Below are positions 15,958 through 24,378 of a stretch of 41,493 nucleotides of DNA, one piece after another (position 1 is the stretch's first letter; the number at the start of each line of letters is the position of its first letter). The stretch is from positions 1-41,493 of the forward strand of contig CALUTM010000012.1 of assembly GCA_944323705.1 (NCBI GenBank), given 5' to 3'. The notes below the pieces were generated by a model. It ran no database searches. It saw nothing but the letters and a program-made list of their open reading frames with translations, and was not told the DNA's origin. The translations under genes and the position numbers were made by a program. Source of the stretch: Candidatus Gastranaerophilales bacterium (GTDB lineage Bacteria; Cyanobacteriota; Vampirovibrionia; Gastranaerophilales; Gastranaerophilaceae).

Positions 15958-16856
15958 GAATCCCTTCTTGCAAACTCTCTGTCGATTTTATTCAGACAAT
16001 CTAATTTTTTGCCAATCCACCGGGGTGCAATCAGTTCTGTTCTTAAGCCGTTTCCCGCCAAACGATGAATTGTTGTTGAAGGCGGCAAATATTCCAAAAA
16101 ATCACAAACAGTACTGACGTATTCATCCTCGGTCATAAATTCTATTTCACCGTTTTTATACATTTCTGCAAGCCTTGTTCCCTCCAAAGCACATAACATG
16201 TGGATTTTCACTCCCTCAGGTTCAAGCTTTGCAATAGTCTTTGCGGTTTCCATCATCTCTTCATAGGTTTCAAACAGGTTTAAAATAACATGCAAACAGA
16301 CATTTATTCCCGCATTTTTTGTTTTCTTATAAGCTTCCAGAAAGCATTTATAATCATGTCCGCGGTTTATTTTTGCCAAAGTTTTATCATGAACGGACTG
16401 AAGCCCGTATTCTATCCACGTATAATAGTCCGGCACAAACGATGATATGAGTTTAAGTTTTTCGGAATCAATGCAATCAGGTCTGGTACCTATTGAGATT
16501 CCGACGACATCAGGGTGAGTCAGTGATGCTTTGTAAATTCTTTCAAGTTCACAAATCGGTTTATATGTATTTGAGAATGCCTGAAAATATGACATGAATT
16601 TTTCTGCTTTAAATCTTTTCTTTAAAGTTTCCGCCCCTACATTAACCTGTTCCTCAACATCAAGCTTGTTAGAATGTGCTTGTGAAAAACTACCGCCGTC
16701 ATCGCAGAAAATGCACCCTTTGTTTGAAATGGTACCATCCCGGTTTGGGCAGGAAAAACCGGCGTCTATAGTTATTTTATAGACCTTTGCCCCGAATTTA
16801 TTCTTTAAAAATGCACTGTATTGATTATATCTTTTATCAGTTCCGTTAAATTCCAT
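15930..16856 (-). CDS. Radical SAM protein of the TIGR01212/YhcC family
   Basis: A 308-residue radical SAM enzyme. The cluster-binding stretch CPNRDGTISNKGCIFCDDGG gives an expanded Cys pattern (C...GCxFC) typical of YhcC/TIGR01212 rather than the plain CxxxCxxC. Other family blocks are YFQAFSNTYKP, VGISIGTRPDC, WIEYGLQSVHDKTL, INRGHD and VCLHVILNLFETYEEM. YhcC proteins are widely conserved; an Elp3-like or tRNA-related role has been proposed, but the substrate is not established. The start ATG is 7 bases after a weak -10-like TACACT, without a Shine-Dalgarno sequence. It is transcribed divergently from the GH13 gene and directly upstream of smpB. Confidence 0.85.
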   Translation of the reverse strand: MEFNGTDKRYNQYSAFLKNKFGAKVYKITIDAGFSCPNRDGTISNKGCIFCDDGGSFSQAHSNKLDVEEQVNVGAETLKKRFKAEKFMSYFQAFSNTYKPICELERIYKASLTHPDVVGISIGTRPDCIDSEKLKLISSFVPDYYTWIEYGLQSVHDKTLAKINRGHDYKCFLEAYKKTKNAGINVCLHVILNLFETYEEMMETAKTIAKLEPEGVKIHMLCALEGTRLAEMYKNGEIEFMTEDEYVSTVCDFLEYLPPSTTIHRLAGNGLRTELIAPRWIGKKLDCLNKIDREFARRDSWQGIKFEL

Positions 16857-16875
16857 ACTACAAGTGTAACATTAA

Positions 16876-16904
16876 TATACATAAAAATATTTATCTGGTA
16901 AAAT
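16876..16904 (+). promoter_or_regulatory. Promoter of the GH13-trpS operon (leaderless geometry)
   Basis: TATACA (16876-16881, weak -35), 17-base spacer, TAAAAT (16899-16904). The ATG at 16912 is 8 bases after the -10 box and has no Shine-Dalgarno sequence. Confidence 0.45.
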
Positions 16905-16911
16905 CAATAAT

Positions 16912-18432
16912 ATGAAGAAGGGTATATTAACAATACTTATACTGACTTTTATCGGCTCTTGTGCGATTGCCGATGAGAATAACGACTTAAGAACTCTGTT
17001 TTTAAATAATAAAGCCAATATTTGCTGCATAAATATAAGAACATTTAATGCAAAAGATACTAATGGCAACGAAATTATTGATGAAGAGGAGGAAAGCGGG
17101 AATTTTTTAAATGCAATCGACAGACTTGACGAAATAAAATCGCTTGGAATAAATACATTGCATGTATTACCAATAACCCCTGTGGGGAGACTTAAAGCAC
17201 TGGGTACGGCAGGTTCTGTTTATGCTATAGCTGACTTTTGGAGTATAAATCCGCAATTAGTCGACAAAAACTCCGACTTGAATGACATTGAGCAAGCTAA
17301 GAAATTTGTAGATGAATGTCACAAAAGAGGGATTCGAGTCATTATAGATTTACCGAGCTGCGGAGCCTATGATTTATTTCTTACGCACCCGGAATTATTT
17401 ATAAAAGATGCCGGACAATGTTCCATAGTTCCAACGGACTGGACAGATGTAAGATTATTGGATGTCGGGAGTAATTCTAAGCTGAATCAGGACGTTATGG
17501 ATGCTCATAAAAAATTTGTCGATATGATTATGGATATCGGTGCTGACGGTATAAGAGCAGACGTCGCGACCATAAAACCTGCAGCCTTCTGGAAAGAATT
17601 GATTAAATATTCAAGAAGCAAAGATGCAGAGTTTATGTTTCTTGCGGAAGCTTCAGATTCCTGGAGGGAGCCTCCAAGCCAATACGCTCCGTTCACACCG
17701 TACAATAAACTACTACAAGCCGGATTTGACGGTTATTACGGGAGTTTTTTCAACCTTAAGGAATGGAGAGCGGAACAGTTCTTAGAACATATAAAATTTA
17801 ACCAAAAACTGCTTAACTCATACAAAGAGCCCAAAAGTGTCATAATGAGTTTTTCCACGCACGATGAAGTCAGTCCCGTTGTATTGCACGGCGAAAATTT
17901 CTCAATTATGATTATATGGCTCAATGCAATGCTGCCTTACAATCCCTATTGTATTGACGGTTTCTTTACGGGTGACACATACCTTTATCCGTGGGCTAAC
18001 ACTAAAGCCGACAGAACAGAAACCGATGATGATTTTTATTTTGTACACAGAGGAAAGATGGATCTGTTCAACTTCTCAAGAAAACCCGGCGGGAATAATA
18101 AGAATATTTTAAATAACTTTAAGGAAGCGTATAATTTTAGAACAAACAATGAAAATATAATAACCAAGGGTGCTTTTACACCTTTTAAAACAGAAAATGA
18201 AAAAGTCTTTGCTTTCGCCCGTTCATATAACAAGGAGCAAATTATAGTCATAGGGAATTTGGACTTTAAACATCCTCAGAACAAAATTACAATCAAAATA
18301 CCTGAAATAAGACGGAATACGAAGATAGAAATCATAACCGGAAACAGCAACATAAAACAAGATTATAAAAAAATATTCACGGATTTAGATTCCGGCGAAA
18401 TTAAAGTTTTTAAGTTTAGTGAAAGGAAGTAG
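16912..18432 (+). CDS. Exported alpha-amylase-family (GH13-like) glycoside hydrolase
   Basis: A 506-residue protein with a signal peptide (MKKGILTILILTFIGSCAIA, likely cut after Ala20) and an alpha-amylase-type barrel. The three catalytic carboxylates are visible: nucleophile Asp217 in DGIRADVAT, acid/base Glu246 in FMFLAEASDSW, and Asp318 in SFSTHDEVSP. Region I, normally DxVxNH, is degenerate (DLPSCGAYDLF), and region IV reads THDE instead of NHD, so specificity is probably not a classical amylase. A calcium-loop-like NGNEIIDEEEESG occurs near residue 51. A C-terminal beta domain (about 430-506) is present. It probably works in the periplasm or outside the cell on an alpha-glucan or sugar nucleotide product. 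trpS follows after 6 bases. Confidence 0.8.
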   Translation: MKKGILTILILTFIGSCAIADENNDLRTLFLNNKANICCINIRTFNAKDTNGNEIIDEEEESGNFLNAIDRLDEIKSLGINTLHVLPITPVGRLKALGTAGSVYAIADFWSINPQLVDKNSDLNDIEQAKKFVDECHKRGIRVIIDLPSCGAYDLFLTHPELFIKDAGQCSIVPTDWTDVRLLDVGSNSKLNQDVMDAHKKFVDMIMDIGADGIRADVATIKPAAFWKELIKYSRSKDAEFMFLAEASDSWREPPSQYAPFTPYNKLLQAGFDGYYGSFFNLKEWRAEQFLEHIKFNQKLLNSYKEPKSVIMSFSTHDEVSPVVLHGENFSIMIIWLNAMLPYNPYCIDGFFTGDTYLYPWANTKADRTETDDDFYFVHRGKMDLFNFSRKPGGNNKNILNNFKEAYNFRTNNENIITKGAFTPFKTENEKVFAFARSYNKEQIIVIGNLDFKHPQNKITIKIPEIRRNTKIEIITGNSNIKQDYKKIFTDLDSGEIKVFKFSERK

Positions 18433-18438
18433 TAATAT

Positions 18439-19443
18439 ATGCAAAATAAAATAGTATTTACAGGGATGCGTCCGACAGGAAAACTTCATTTAGGACACTA
18501 TTTAGGAGTAATTGAAAATATGGTCAGACTCCAGGATGAATACAAGTGCTACTATTTTATCGCAGACTGGCATGCATTAACGACAAAATATGATAAAACG
18601 GAAGCTTTAAGGCAGGATATTATTGATGTGGCGACGGATTGGCTCGCAAGCGGAATTGACCCGCAGAAAGCCACGATATACGTACAATCACTTATACCGG
18701 AAACAGCTGAACTGCATGTTTATCTGAGCATGATAACTCCGCAAAATTGGGTTGAAAGAGATCCCAACCTCAAAGATATGGCAAAAATTTTACGCTCTAA
18801 AGAAGGCTTTGCATCGCAAATAAATTACGGTTTAATGGGCTACCCGGTTCTTATGACTGCGGACATTCTGTCTTTTAATGCGGATTTCGTTCCTGTAGGA
18901 ATTGACCAGGTCGCACACGTTGAACTTACCAGAGATATTGCAAGAAGGTTTAATAATATATACAAAACAGACTTCTTTAAAGAGACTCAGCCCCTTCTGA
19001 ACAACTGTTCTCTAATTTGCGGGTTGGACGGTAACAAAATGGGAAAATCTTTTAATAATGATATTAAAATTTCCGACTCGGAGGAAGTAACCGCAAAAAA
19101 AGTTATGTCAGCCATAACCGACAGAAGCAGAATGAGAAAAGATGATATCGGTCACCCGGACGAATGCGAAGTCGCTTTCAAATATTGGCAAATATTCGGC
19201 TCAGAAGACGAAATTAAAACAGTAAGATGCGAATGCGAAAAAGGGCAGAGAGGATGTGCAGACTGTAAAAGACAATTGGGCTGCAAAATAAACGAAAAAT
19301 TCCGAGCAATAAGAGAAAAACGAAAATATTATGAAGAACATCCTGAAGTTGTAGAAAAAATTCTCAGAGAGGGTTCCGAAAAAGCAAGAATTGAAGCTAA
19401 AAAAGTGCTTGCAGAAGTTCGAAAACTCGTAAGAATGTTTTAA
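18439..19443 (+). CDS. trpS: Tryptophanyl-tRNA synthetase
   Basis: A 334-residue class I synthetase charging tRNA-Trp. The HIGH motif is KLHLGHYLG (His17-His20), the KMSKS motif is GNKMGKSFNN near residue 200, and FTGMRPTGKLHLGH and YPVLMTADIL are standard for bacterial TrpRS. The length is normal. A cysteine-rich stretch near residues 256-280 (VRCECEKGQRGCADCKRQLGC) is unusual but in frame; some TrpRS proteins bind a metal or Fe-S cluster in this region. The ribosome site is aggaag, about 10 bases before the ATG. It is cotranscribed with the GH13 gene. Confidence 0.95.
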   Translation: MQNKIVFTGMRPTGKLHLGHYLGVIENMVRLQDEYKCYYFIADWHALTTKYDKTEALRQDIIDVATDWLASGIDPQKATIYVQSLIPETAELHVYLSMITPQNWVERDPNLKDMAKILRSKEGFASQINYGLMGYPVLMTADILSFNADFVPVGIDQVAHVELTRDIARRFNNIYKTDFFKETQPLLNNCSLICGLDGNKMGKSFNNDIKISDSEEVTAKKVMSAITDRSRMRKDDIGHPDECEVAFKYWQIFGSEDEIKTVRCECEKGQRGCADCKRQLGCKINEKFRAIREKRKYYEEHPEVVEKILREGSEKARIEAKKVLAEVRKLVRMF

Positions 19444-19477
19444 CGGCAAAAATTTTTTTTAGAGACTTTAAAATAAT

Positions 19478-20083
19478 ATGAAAATATCAGGTTACTTACC
19501 CAAAGTGAGTTTAATATGCACGGCATTATCAATACCGCTGGCTGCAAGGTCTGTTACAACAATTATGCCTGCCCGACAGGATACTTTTACTAAAACGCAA
19601 GTTCCTGCAAAAGGAACGGAAGATAAGAGTGTACTATTTGGGGCACCGTCTGCCAAACTAAACATTATGGGAGAAGAAAAATTTGCTAAAATAGTTGTTG
19701 ATACGGAAACCAATGTTCTATATAAATATGACGAAAAGGGAAATGCACAAATTGCATACCTTGTTGCAAGCGGAAAGAAAAATACCCCGACTGATAAAGG
19801 CGTAAGAATTGTAACACACACGGAATCCTACCCGTACGCAAGTGCACCGGAGAAAACCCGCCGCAGAAATCATCCCAAGGACTATGGTCCCAGAATTATT
19901 TGCCTAAACAAGCTAAACACTGAAACAGGAGAACAGAGCCCGATAGGAGAATTTATTCACGGAAACAACAACCCTTCTTCCATTGGAAAATACGTTTCTT
20001 TAGGATGTATAAGGATGGACAACGAAGTCATAAAAGAATTGGCAAATGAAGTCAAAAAGGGAGATATTGTAATAATTAAGTAG
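19478..20083 (+). CDS. L,D-transpeptidase (YkuD domain), exported
   Basis: A 201-residue protein with an N-terminal hydrophobic segment (VSLICTALSIPLAA) and a YkuD catalytic domain over residues 65-200. The signature HGNNNPSSIGKYVSLGCIRM contains His161 and the nucleophile Cys177. Such enzymes make 3-3 peptidoglycan cross-links or attach proteins to the wall in the periplasm. The signal is atypical because the charged residues are sparse, but a membrane anchor or export signal is the likely reading. The gene has only a weak ribosome site; taaaat lies 4 bases before the ATG. It ends 1 base before the convergent der gene. Confidence 0.85.
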   Translation: MKISGYLPKVSLICTALSIPLAARSVTTIMPARQDTFTKTQVPAKGTEDKSVLFGAPSAKLNIMGEEKFAKIVVDTETNVLYKYDEKGNAQIAYLVASGKKNTPTDKGVRIVTHTESYPYASAPEKTRRRNHPKDYGPRIICLNKLNTETGEQSPIGEFIHGNNNPSSIGKYVSLGCIRMDNEVIKELANEVKKGDIVIIK

Positions 20084-20084
20084 T

Positions 20085-21425
20085 TTATTTCTTCTTCTCG
20101 CCTCTTGTTCTTACAGAAATTCTTATCGGAGTACCAACAAAACCAAACGCTTCTCTGAGTTTATTTTCCATATAACGTTTGTAATGATCTTTCATCAAGT
20201 CTTCGTTATTAGCAAACAAAATAAACGTCGGCGGTTTAACGGCTGCCTGAGTAGAATACATTATCTTCAAACGTTTATTTCGTATCGTTTGAGGCGGATT
20301 TAAGGCATAAGCCTCATTTACGACCTTGTTCAACAGCCCTGTTGCAACCCTCTTTGAGCATTCCTGCCATACCTCAACCACTTTTGTAAATATTTGATTT
20401 AGGCGTTGGTGTGTTACCGCACTTATATATATTTTAGGTACATAGTCCAAAAAAGGGATTTCCTTCACTATTTTTTGCTCAAATTTATTAATCGTATTAG
20501 ATTTTTTATCCTCAATCAAATCCCATTTATTAATTGCAATAACCATTCCTTTACCCGCATCGGTTATGATTGAGGCAATTTTCTTATCCTGATCGGAGAT
20601 TCCGTTCGCAGCTTCTTGGGCATCAATTACCAACAAAGCAACGTCACATTCTCTTATTGAACGAATTGCTCTATCGACGGCAAACTTTTCCACTCCATAA
20701 TCTACCTTTGATTTTTTTCTGATACCCGCCGTATCAATTATCACAAATTCCCGGTTATCATAACTGAACCTTGAATCAATACTGTCTCTTGTCGTACCTG
20801 ATACATCAGAAACAATAACCCTGTTTTCTCCCAATAAAGCATTGACTATAGAGGATTTACCCGCATTAGGACGTCCGACAATTGCTATTTTTATAACTTC
20901 ATTATCACTATCATCATCAAATTCTTCAAAATCTGCCGTAATATCTTCCAAAAGATCTCCGACACCGCCCGAGCCGTGCAAAGCGGAAATTGCAACAGGC
21001 TCTCCTATCGCAAGAGAATAAAAATCGCTAAGCATTGTAATTTGATTATGAGAATCAACTTTATTCACAGCCAAATAAATCGGCTTCTTTGATTTTCTCA
21101 AAATATTGGCTATATCAGAATCAACAGGAGTAACGCCTTCTATACCGTCTACCAAAAATATAATCTTATCAGCCTCTTCGCAAGCTATATTAGCCTGATC
21201 ATATATAGAAACCATAATATCATCGTCATCACCCGGAACAATACCTCCGGTATCAATAACAGTAAATTGTTTATTTTGCCACTCAACATCAAAATAAATC
21301 CTGTCCCGAGTTACACCCGGACGGTCATCCACAATCGATTGACGTTTGCCTACCAATCTGTTTACGAAGGTAGACTTTCCGACATTCGGTCTTCCAACTA
21401 CTGCAATAATCGGTTTTCTTTTCAT
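20085..21425 (-). CDS. der: Ribosome-assembly GTPase Der (EngA)
   Basis: A 446-residue tandem GTPase that acts in maturation of the 50S subunit. The first G domain has GRPNVGKST, DTGG and NKVD. The second has GRPNAGKSS, DTAGIRKKSKVDYGVEKF and NKWD. A C-terminal KH-like domain (about 350-446, with RNKRLKIMYSTQ and ANNEDLMKDHYKRYMENKLRE) closes the protein. A TTG three codons upstream (21434) is possible. I chose ATG 21425 because MKRKPIIAVVGRPNVGKST is the family-like N-terminus. No Shine-Dalgarno sequence precedes either. It lies downstream of a probable terminator, so it should have its own promoter, which I could not define. Confidence 0.93.
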   Translation of the reverse strand: MKRKPIIAVVGRPNVGKSTFVNRLVGKRQSIVDDRPGVTRDRIYFDVEWQNKQFTVIDTGGIVPGDDDDIMVSIYDQANIACEEADKIIFLVDGIEGVTPVDSDIANILRKSKKPIYLAVNKVDSHNQITMLSDFYSLAIGEPVAISALHGSGGVGDLLEDITADFEEFDDDSDNEVIKIAIVGRPNAGKSSIVNALLGENRVIVSDVSGTTRDSIDSRFSYDNREFVIIDTAGIRKKSKVDYGVEKFAVDRAIRSIRECDVALLVIDAQEAANGISDQDKKIASIITDAGKGMVIAINKWDLIEDKKSNTINKFEQKIVKEIPFLDYVPKIYISAVTHQRLNQIFTKVVEVWQECSKRVATGLLNKVVNEAYALNPPQTIRNKRLKIMYSTQAAVKPPTFILFANNEDLMKDHYKRYMENKLREAFGFVGTPIRISVRTRGEKKK

Positions 21426-21490
21426 AACAGACAAAGTCTAACACAAAAAGAAGCAAAAGTATAGACTATAAGGTTTTAAAAACGTCGCAG

Positions 21491-21519
21491 AAAAAGGAGG
21501 ATAGAAGCCCTCACCTTTT
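21491..21519 (-). terminator. Probable intrinsic terminator of the coiled-coil gene upstream of der
   Basis: On the minus strand an AAAGG(T)GAGG arm pairs with CCTCCTTT across the loop gcttctat, with one bulge, and the transcript then runs into a T-tract (ttttt). It sits just after the 3' end of the gene at 21529-22185. Confidence 0.45.
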
Positions 21520-21528
21520 CCATAACTC

Positions 21529-22185
21529 CTACTTCAAAGACCTGGATATTTCCGCCTGTATACTGTTTGCACGAACTATATATTTTGAAAGTCTTTCATA
21601 CTTATCATACGATTCACCGTAAGGAGTATTGAGTTTAACCAATTCGTTCACATTTTTATTAATAATCTCAAGCTTCGACAAAGATTTTTTTAATTCCAGT
21701 GCTGATGAAAACGGAGCGGGGAGCCTTGATATAACACGTTCGACAAATGCATAAAGTCCGCGTCTTATAAAATTAAACTTATTTTTGATACTGTTTGTTA
21801 AACCGCCCGTTATCTTTGCCGATAAACTCGTATCGTTGTATATATCCAACAAATCCTGTAACTCTTCTTGCAGCCTTTTTCTTGCAGTACAAAGAAGTTC
21901 AACCTTATTGAAATCGTGAATATCCTTAGAAGCCTGAATTCTGGCATCCAACTGCTTTATCTCGTTTTCGATTTTTGCCATTTTGTATTCTAACTTAAAA
22001 ACCTCGTCCTTTACATCTTTGTAAGCTTCTTCTTTCAATATATTATAATCATAATCATTCAAACGACGAGACAATTCACCCGAATGATGCGATGAAATAT
22101 TTTCAGGTTGTAAAAAAAAATTATTCACAGACTCGCCGGAAAACGGATTATCTTCATTATTATTTATAAAAGCATCACTTTTCAT
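21529..22185 (-). CDS. Coiled-coil protein of unknown function
   Basis: A 218-residue soluble protein that I do not recognise. The middle (about 50-125) is a heptad-rich coiled coil (EEAYKDVKDEVFKLEYKMAK, then EIKQLDARIQ, then ARKRLQEELQDLLDI). A basic segment with some hydrophobic character (FNFIRRGLYAFVERVISRL) and a second helical hairpin follow. The N-terminus is polar and asparagine-rich. It lies downstream of the fliW-csrA operon but has its own strong promoter, so its link to that operon is only positional. A structural or scaffold role is possible but not shown. Confidence 0.55.
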   Translation of the reverse strand: MKSDAFINNNEDNPFSGESVNNFFLQPENISSHHSGELSRRLNDYDYNILKEEAYKDVKDEVFKLEYKMAKIENEIKQLDARIQASKDIHDFNKVELLCTARKRLQEELQDLLDIYNDTSLSAKITGGLTNSIKNKFNFIRRGLYAFVERVISRLPAPFSSALELKKSLSKLEIINKNVNELVKLNTPYGESYDKYERLSKYIVRANSIQAEISRSLK

Positions 22186-22191
22186 AAGAAA

Positions 22192-22220
22192 ATTATACTA
22201 TTAAATGCAGGTTTCTTCAA
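22192..22220 (-). promoter_or_regulatory. Promoter of the coiled-coil gene (leaderless geometry)
   Basis: On the minus strand: TTGAAG (22220-22215), 17-base spacer, TATAAT (22197-22192). The ATG at 22185 is 7 bases after the -10 box, with no Shine-Dalgarno sequence. Most of the promoter lies in the final codons of the upstream TPR gene. Confidence 0.6.
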
Positions 22221-22782
22221 TTCTTTGCTTCAAGACCTTAGCAGGATAATAATCCGGGATAAGGCATAAACACTCTTCTACAGCAGCATAAGCCTTTATA
22301 TAGTCATGCACTCCCAAATAATATTTTGCAAACATAAAATGCAGTTCCGCATCCGTATAATTAATTGCCCGGGATTTTTCCATATAACTCAAAGCCGCAG
22401 CATAAAGCTTATTAGCATACATAACACGTGCCACAAACTTATATGTCTCATAATTTATTTTGATAAAAATGTCTAATGCACCCAACAATTGCTCCGTATA
22501 ATCTATTTTTTCATTCTTTATCAAAAAATCCAAATCTATTTCCAAAAAATTTCTTATCTGAAAATATGTAGGATAGACATCCAAATACCCCTTTAACACA
22601 GATACCAATACCTTACCCCACTTTGCACGAGGAGAATCAATTCTCCCAAAAATCTCTTTTGCACTCACCAAATCATCATTTAAAACCGCCAAATATGCAT
22701 GCTCTACTGAATCAGGTAAAATCTTTATCTTAGAGCAGTCCTCTTCAAAAAAGAAAAAATTTTCTAAATTAAGACTCGGCAT
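22201..22782 (-). CDS. TPR-like protein downstream of csrA
   Basis: A 193-residue soluble helical protein. The C-terminal part has two TPR-like helix pairs (LYAAALSYMEKSRAINYTDA and YIKAYAAVEECLCLIPDYYP); the N-terminal half is helical with less clear repeats. I do not recognise a specific family. It overlaps the end of csrA by 14 bases and so is translated by coupling as the last gene of the TPR-fliW-csrA-TPR operon. That position suggests a role in flagellar or surface-structure assembly or its regulation; this is inference. Confidence 0.55.
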   Translation of the reverse strand: MPSLNLENFFFFEEDCSKIKILPDSVEHAYLAVLNDDLVSAKEIFGRIDSPRAKWGKVLVSVLKGYLDVYPTYFQIRNFLEIDLDFLIKNEKIDYTEQLLGALDIFIKINYETYKFVARVMYANKLYAAALSYMEKSRAINYTDAELHFMFAKYYLGVHDYIKAYAAVEECLCLIPDYYPAKVLKQRIEETCI

Positions 22783-23104
22783 TTTTTTTGTTAATTCTCA
22801 TGGAAGACTTGTTTTCTTCAACAACAACTTCATCTTCAACCACAGGTGCTGCTTCAAATTTCTTATTCAATGCATTTTTGTCTTTTAACATGTCAGAAAC
22901 CGAATCAACAGCAGAAACATTCGTATTTTTCCCGATTAAATTCGCTAACTTGATTTGCAAATAAATCTCTTCTCTGTATATTTTTACATCCTTATCCGCC
23001 TTTATGGCGACCTTACACACACCATTTTTAGCTTCGACAATAGTTATTTCTATATTGTCGTTAATCATTATTTTTTGACCATTTTTTCTAGTTATTACAA
23101 GCAT
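22769..23104 (-). CDS. csrA: Carbon storage regulator CsrA with C-terminal extension
   Basis: A dimeric RNA-binding translational regulator that masks ribosome sites of target mRNAs. The first 60 residues are canonical: MLVITRKNGQKIMINDNIEI, VKIYREEIYLQI with the RNA-binding R/E region, and the IYREE motif. Typical CsrA is 60-75 residues; this one is 111, with about 45 extra residues that are charged and probably disordered (PVVEDEVVVEENKSSMRINK). It follows fliW by 8 bases, the arrangement in which FliW binds and inhibits CsrA and flagellin releases FliW. The ribosome site is aagga before the ATG. Confidence 0.9.
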   Translation of the reverse strand: MLVITRKNGQKIMINDNIEITIVEAKNGVCKVAIKADKDVKIYREEIYLQIKLANLIGKNTNVSAVDSVSDMLKDKNALNKKFEAAPVVEDEVVVEENKSSMRINKKNAES

Positions 23105-23112
23105 TTCAATCC

Positions 23113-23544
23113 TTAAACTTTCTTAAACATAGGATAACTTATGTCATATCCTGAACCGGACAGAACTACCTGTCCTGCTTTTTGGTTATCAATATTAAAT
23201 ATTAAAGGAGCCAATAAATTGATAGTAGTACCTTTTGGATCATTCTGCGGTATGGACGTAATATTCATAACCAAAACACTTTCCACACTTTTAATATCAA
23301 GGGCTTCAATTACGTTATCGGCAATATCGATAGTGTAATCGTACTCCAGTGCGGAAACAGATATTATGGGGAATGCCAAGGTTGCATCTTCTACCGACTG
23401 AAGCCATTTAAAAAGACTGTCTTTATTCGGATCCAAAATAACAAACTTTTTAAGTTTATCAAACCCGATAATAGGCAGCACAAAATCAAATATACGGGTT
23501 TCTTCTACATCAATTTCACCAAATCTAACTGTATCTATTTTCAT
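23113..23544 (-). CDS. fliW: Flagellar assembly factor FliW
   Basis: A 143-residue beta-rich protein matching FliW in length and pattern: KIDTVRFGEIDVEETRIFDF at the start, then GFDKLKKFVIL, FKWLQSVEDATLAFPII, and a later VLVMNITSIPQNDPKGTTINLLAPLIFN. FliW is a non-competitive antagonist of CsrA and a binder of flagellin, coupling flagellin supply to its translation. It sits directly upstream of csrA and 5 bases after an exported TPR gene. No flagellin or flagellar structural genes are in this window, so whether the cell is motile is not shown here. Confidence 0.85.
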   Translation of the reverse strand: MKIDTVRFGEIDVEETRIFDFVLPIIGFDKLKKFVILDPNKDSLFKWLQSVEDATLAFPIISVSALEYDYTIDIADNVIEALDIKSVESVLVMNITSIPQNDPKGTTINLLAPLIFNIDNQKAGQVVLSGSGYDISYPMFKKV

Positions 23545-23549
23545 CTTTC

Positions 23550-24287
23550 TTAAAATCCTAATTGGTTTGTCAATAAAGACTGTATCACCTGCGGGTTTAG
23601 AGATGAGTTGCCGTTCCCCATAAGCAAATTTAGCATTGCAGCATTATTATTGCTATTATTACCTGTTATAAGTGATAAGTCAGAAGTACTACCTCCTAAC
23701 ATATTACCAAGCCCCGCTCTTTGGAGAACTCTCAGAGCTGCAACAATCTCATCATTTGTAGGAACTTCGCTTGAAAAATCCTTATATTCTTTAAATTTTT
23801 GAGGTGTAATATCATCTTTTCTATTCATTTCACGCATTAAATTTTCAATTTTTTGTTTTTCATACTCACTGCGTGCTTCTTCCGAGAATCCGCTTCCGAA
23901 TTTACCTTGAATAAAAGCATCCAGTGCCGACGTTTCCGACTCTTCGTGACATTTATCCGGCATAGTTATACAAGTCTTACCCTTTTCGGCATAACGTCCT
24001 ACTTGAGAACTTGGAGACAAAGTGATAACCTTTTCATAATTTGAAATAGCTTCATCTCTTTTACCTATCTGAGCGGATGTCATAGCTAAATAATAATATG
24101 CAACTGCATTTGAAGGATCATTCTTTACTATATCCGATAATGCAATATAGCATTGGGAATAGTTACCCGCCTTATACATCTTTATTGCAGAAGCTAATGA
24201 TTTATTAGAAGTCGTCTTTGCCGCAGCAAAATTAATTGTAGAAAAACATACCATTATTGTAAGTAAAGTCAAAATATACTTTTTCAT
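23550..24287 (-). CDS. Exported TPR protein, first gene of the fliW-csrA operon
   Basis: A 245-residue protein with a signal peptide (MKKYILTLLTIMVCFSTINFAAA, likely cut after Ala). Two TPR units follow (SAIKMYKAGNYSQCYIALSD and AVAYYYLAMTSAQIGKRDEA), then a low-complexity C-terminal region rich in N, L, S and G (SLITGNNSNNNAAMLNLLMG). It is likely a periplasmic or outer-membrane-associated assembly or binding protein. A good ribosome site (gaagga) precedes the ATG. The gene is 5 bases from fliW, so the three are cotranscribed; the functional link is inferred. Confidence 0.65.
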   Translation of the reverse strand: MKKYILTLLTIMVCFSTINFAAAKTTSNKSLASAIKMYKAGNYSQCYIALSDIVKNDPSNAVAYYYLAMTSAQIGKRDEAISNYEKVITLSPSSQVGRYAEKGKTCITMPDKCHEESETSALDAFIQGKFGSGFSEEARSEYEKQKIENLMREMNRKDDITPQKFKEYKDFSSEVPTNDEIVAALRVLQRAGLGNMLGGSTSDLSLITGNNSNNNAAMLNLLMGNGNSSLNPQVIQSLLTNQLGF

Positions 24288-24355
24288 AATATTCCTTCTT
24301 CTTATTTAATCTCTAACTAAAGTATACACCGAAGTTTAAATCTTGATATACACCA

Positions 24356-24370
24356 TATAATTGAATTATA
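24356..24370. repeat. AT-rich perfect palindrome in the gap after gshB
   Basis: TATAATT and AATTATA around a central G form a 7+1+7 inverted repeat. It lies 9 bases past the 3' end of gshB and about 70 bases upstream of the exported TPR gene. It could be an operator or a weak transcript end. The rest of the 91-base gap is AT-rich and holds the sequence ggtgtata twice on the minus strand. Confidence 0.3.
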
Positions 24371-24378
24371 CTATATCT

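Noticed and set aside
19251-19292. Cysteine-rich stretch in trpS as a sign of frameshift
   Set aside because: The frame is continuous and TrpRS motifs lie before and normal C-terminal sequence after it; cysteine clusters in this region are known in some TrpRS proteins.
24356-24370. Intrinsic terminator after gshB
   Set aside because: The palindrome has a one-base centre, so it cannot form a normal hairpin loop, and its stem is all A/T; kept only as a palindrome.
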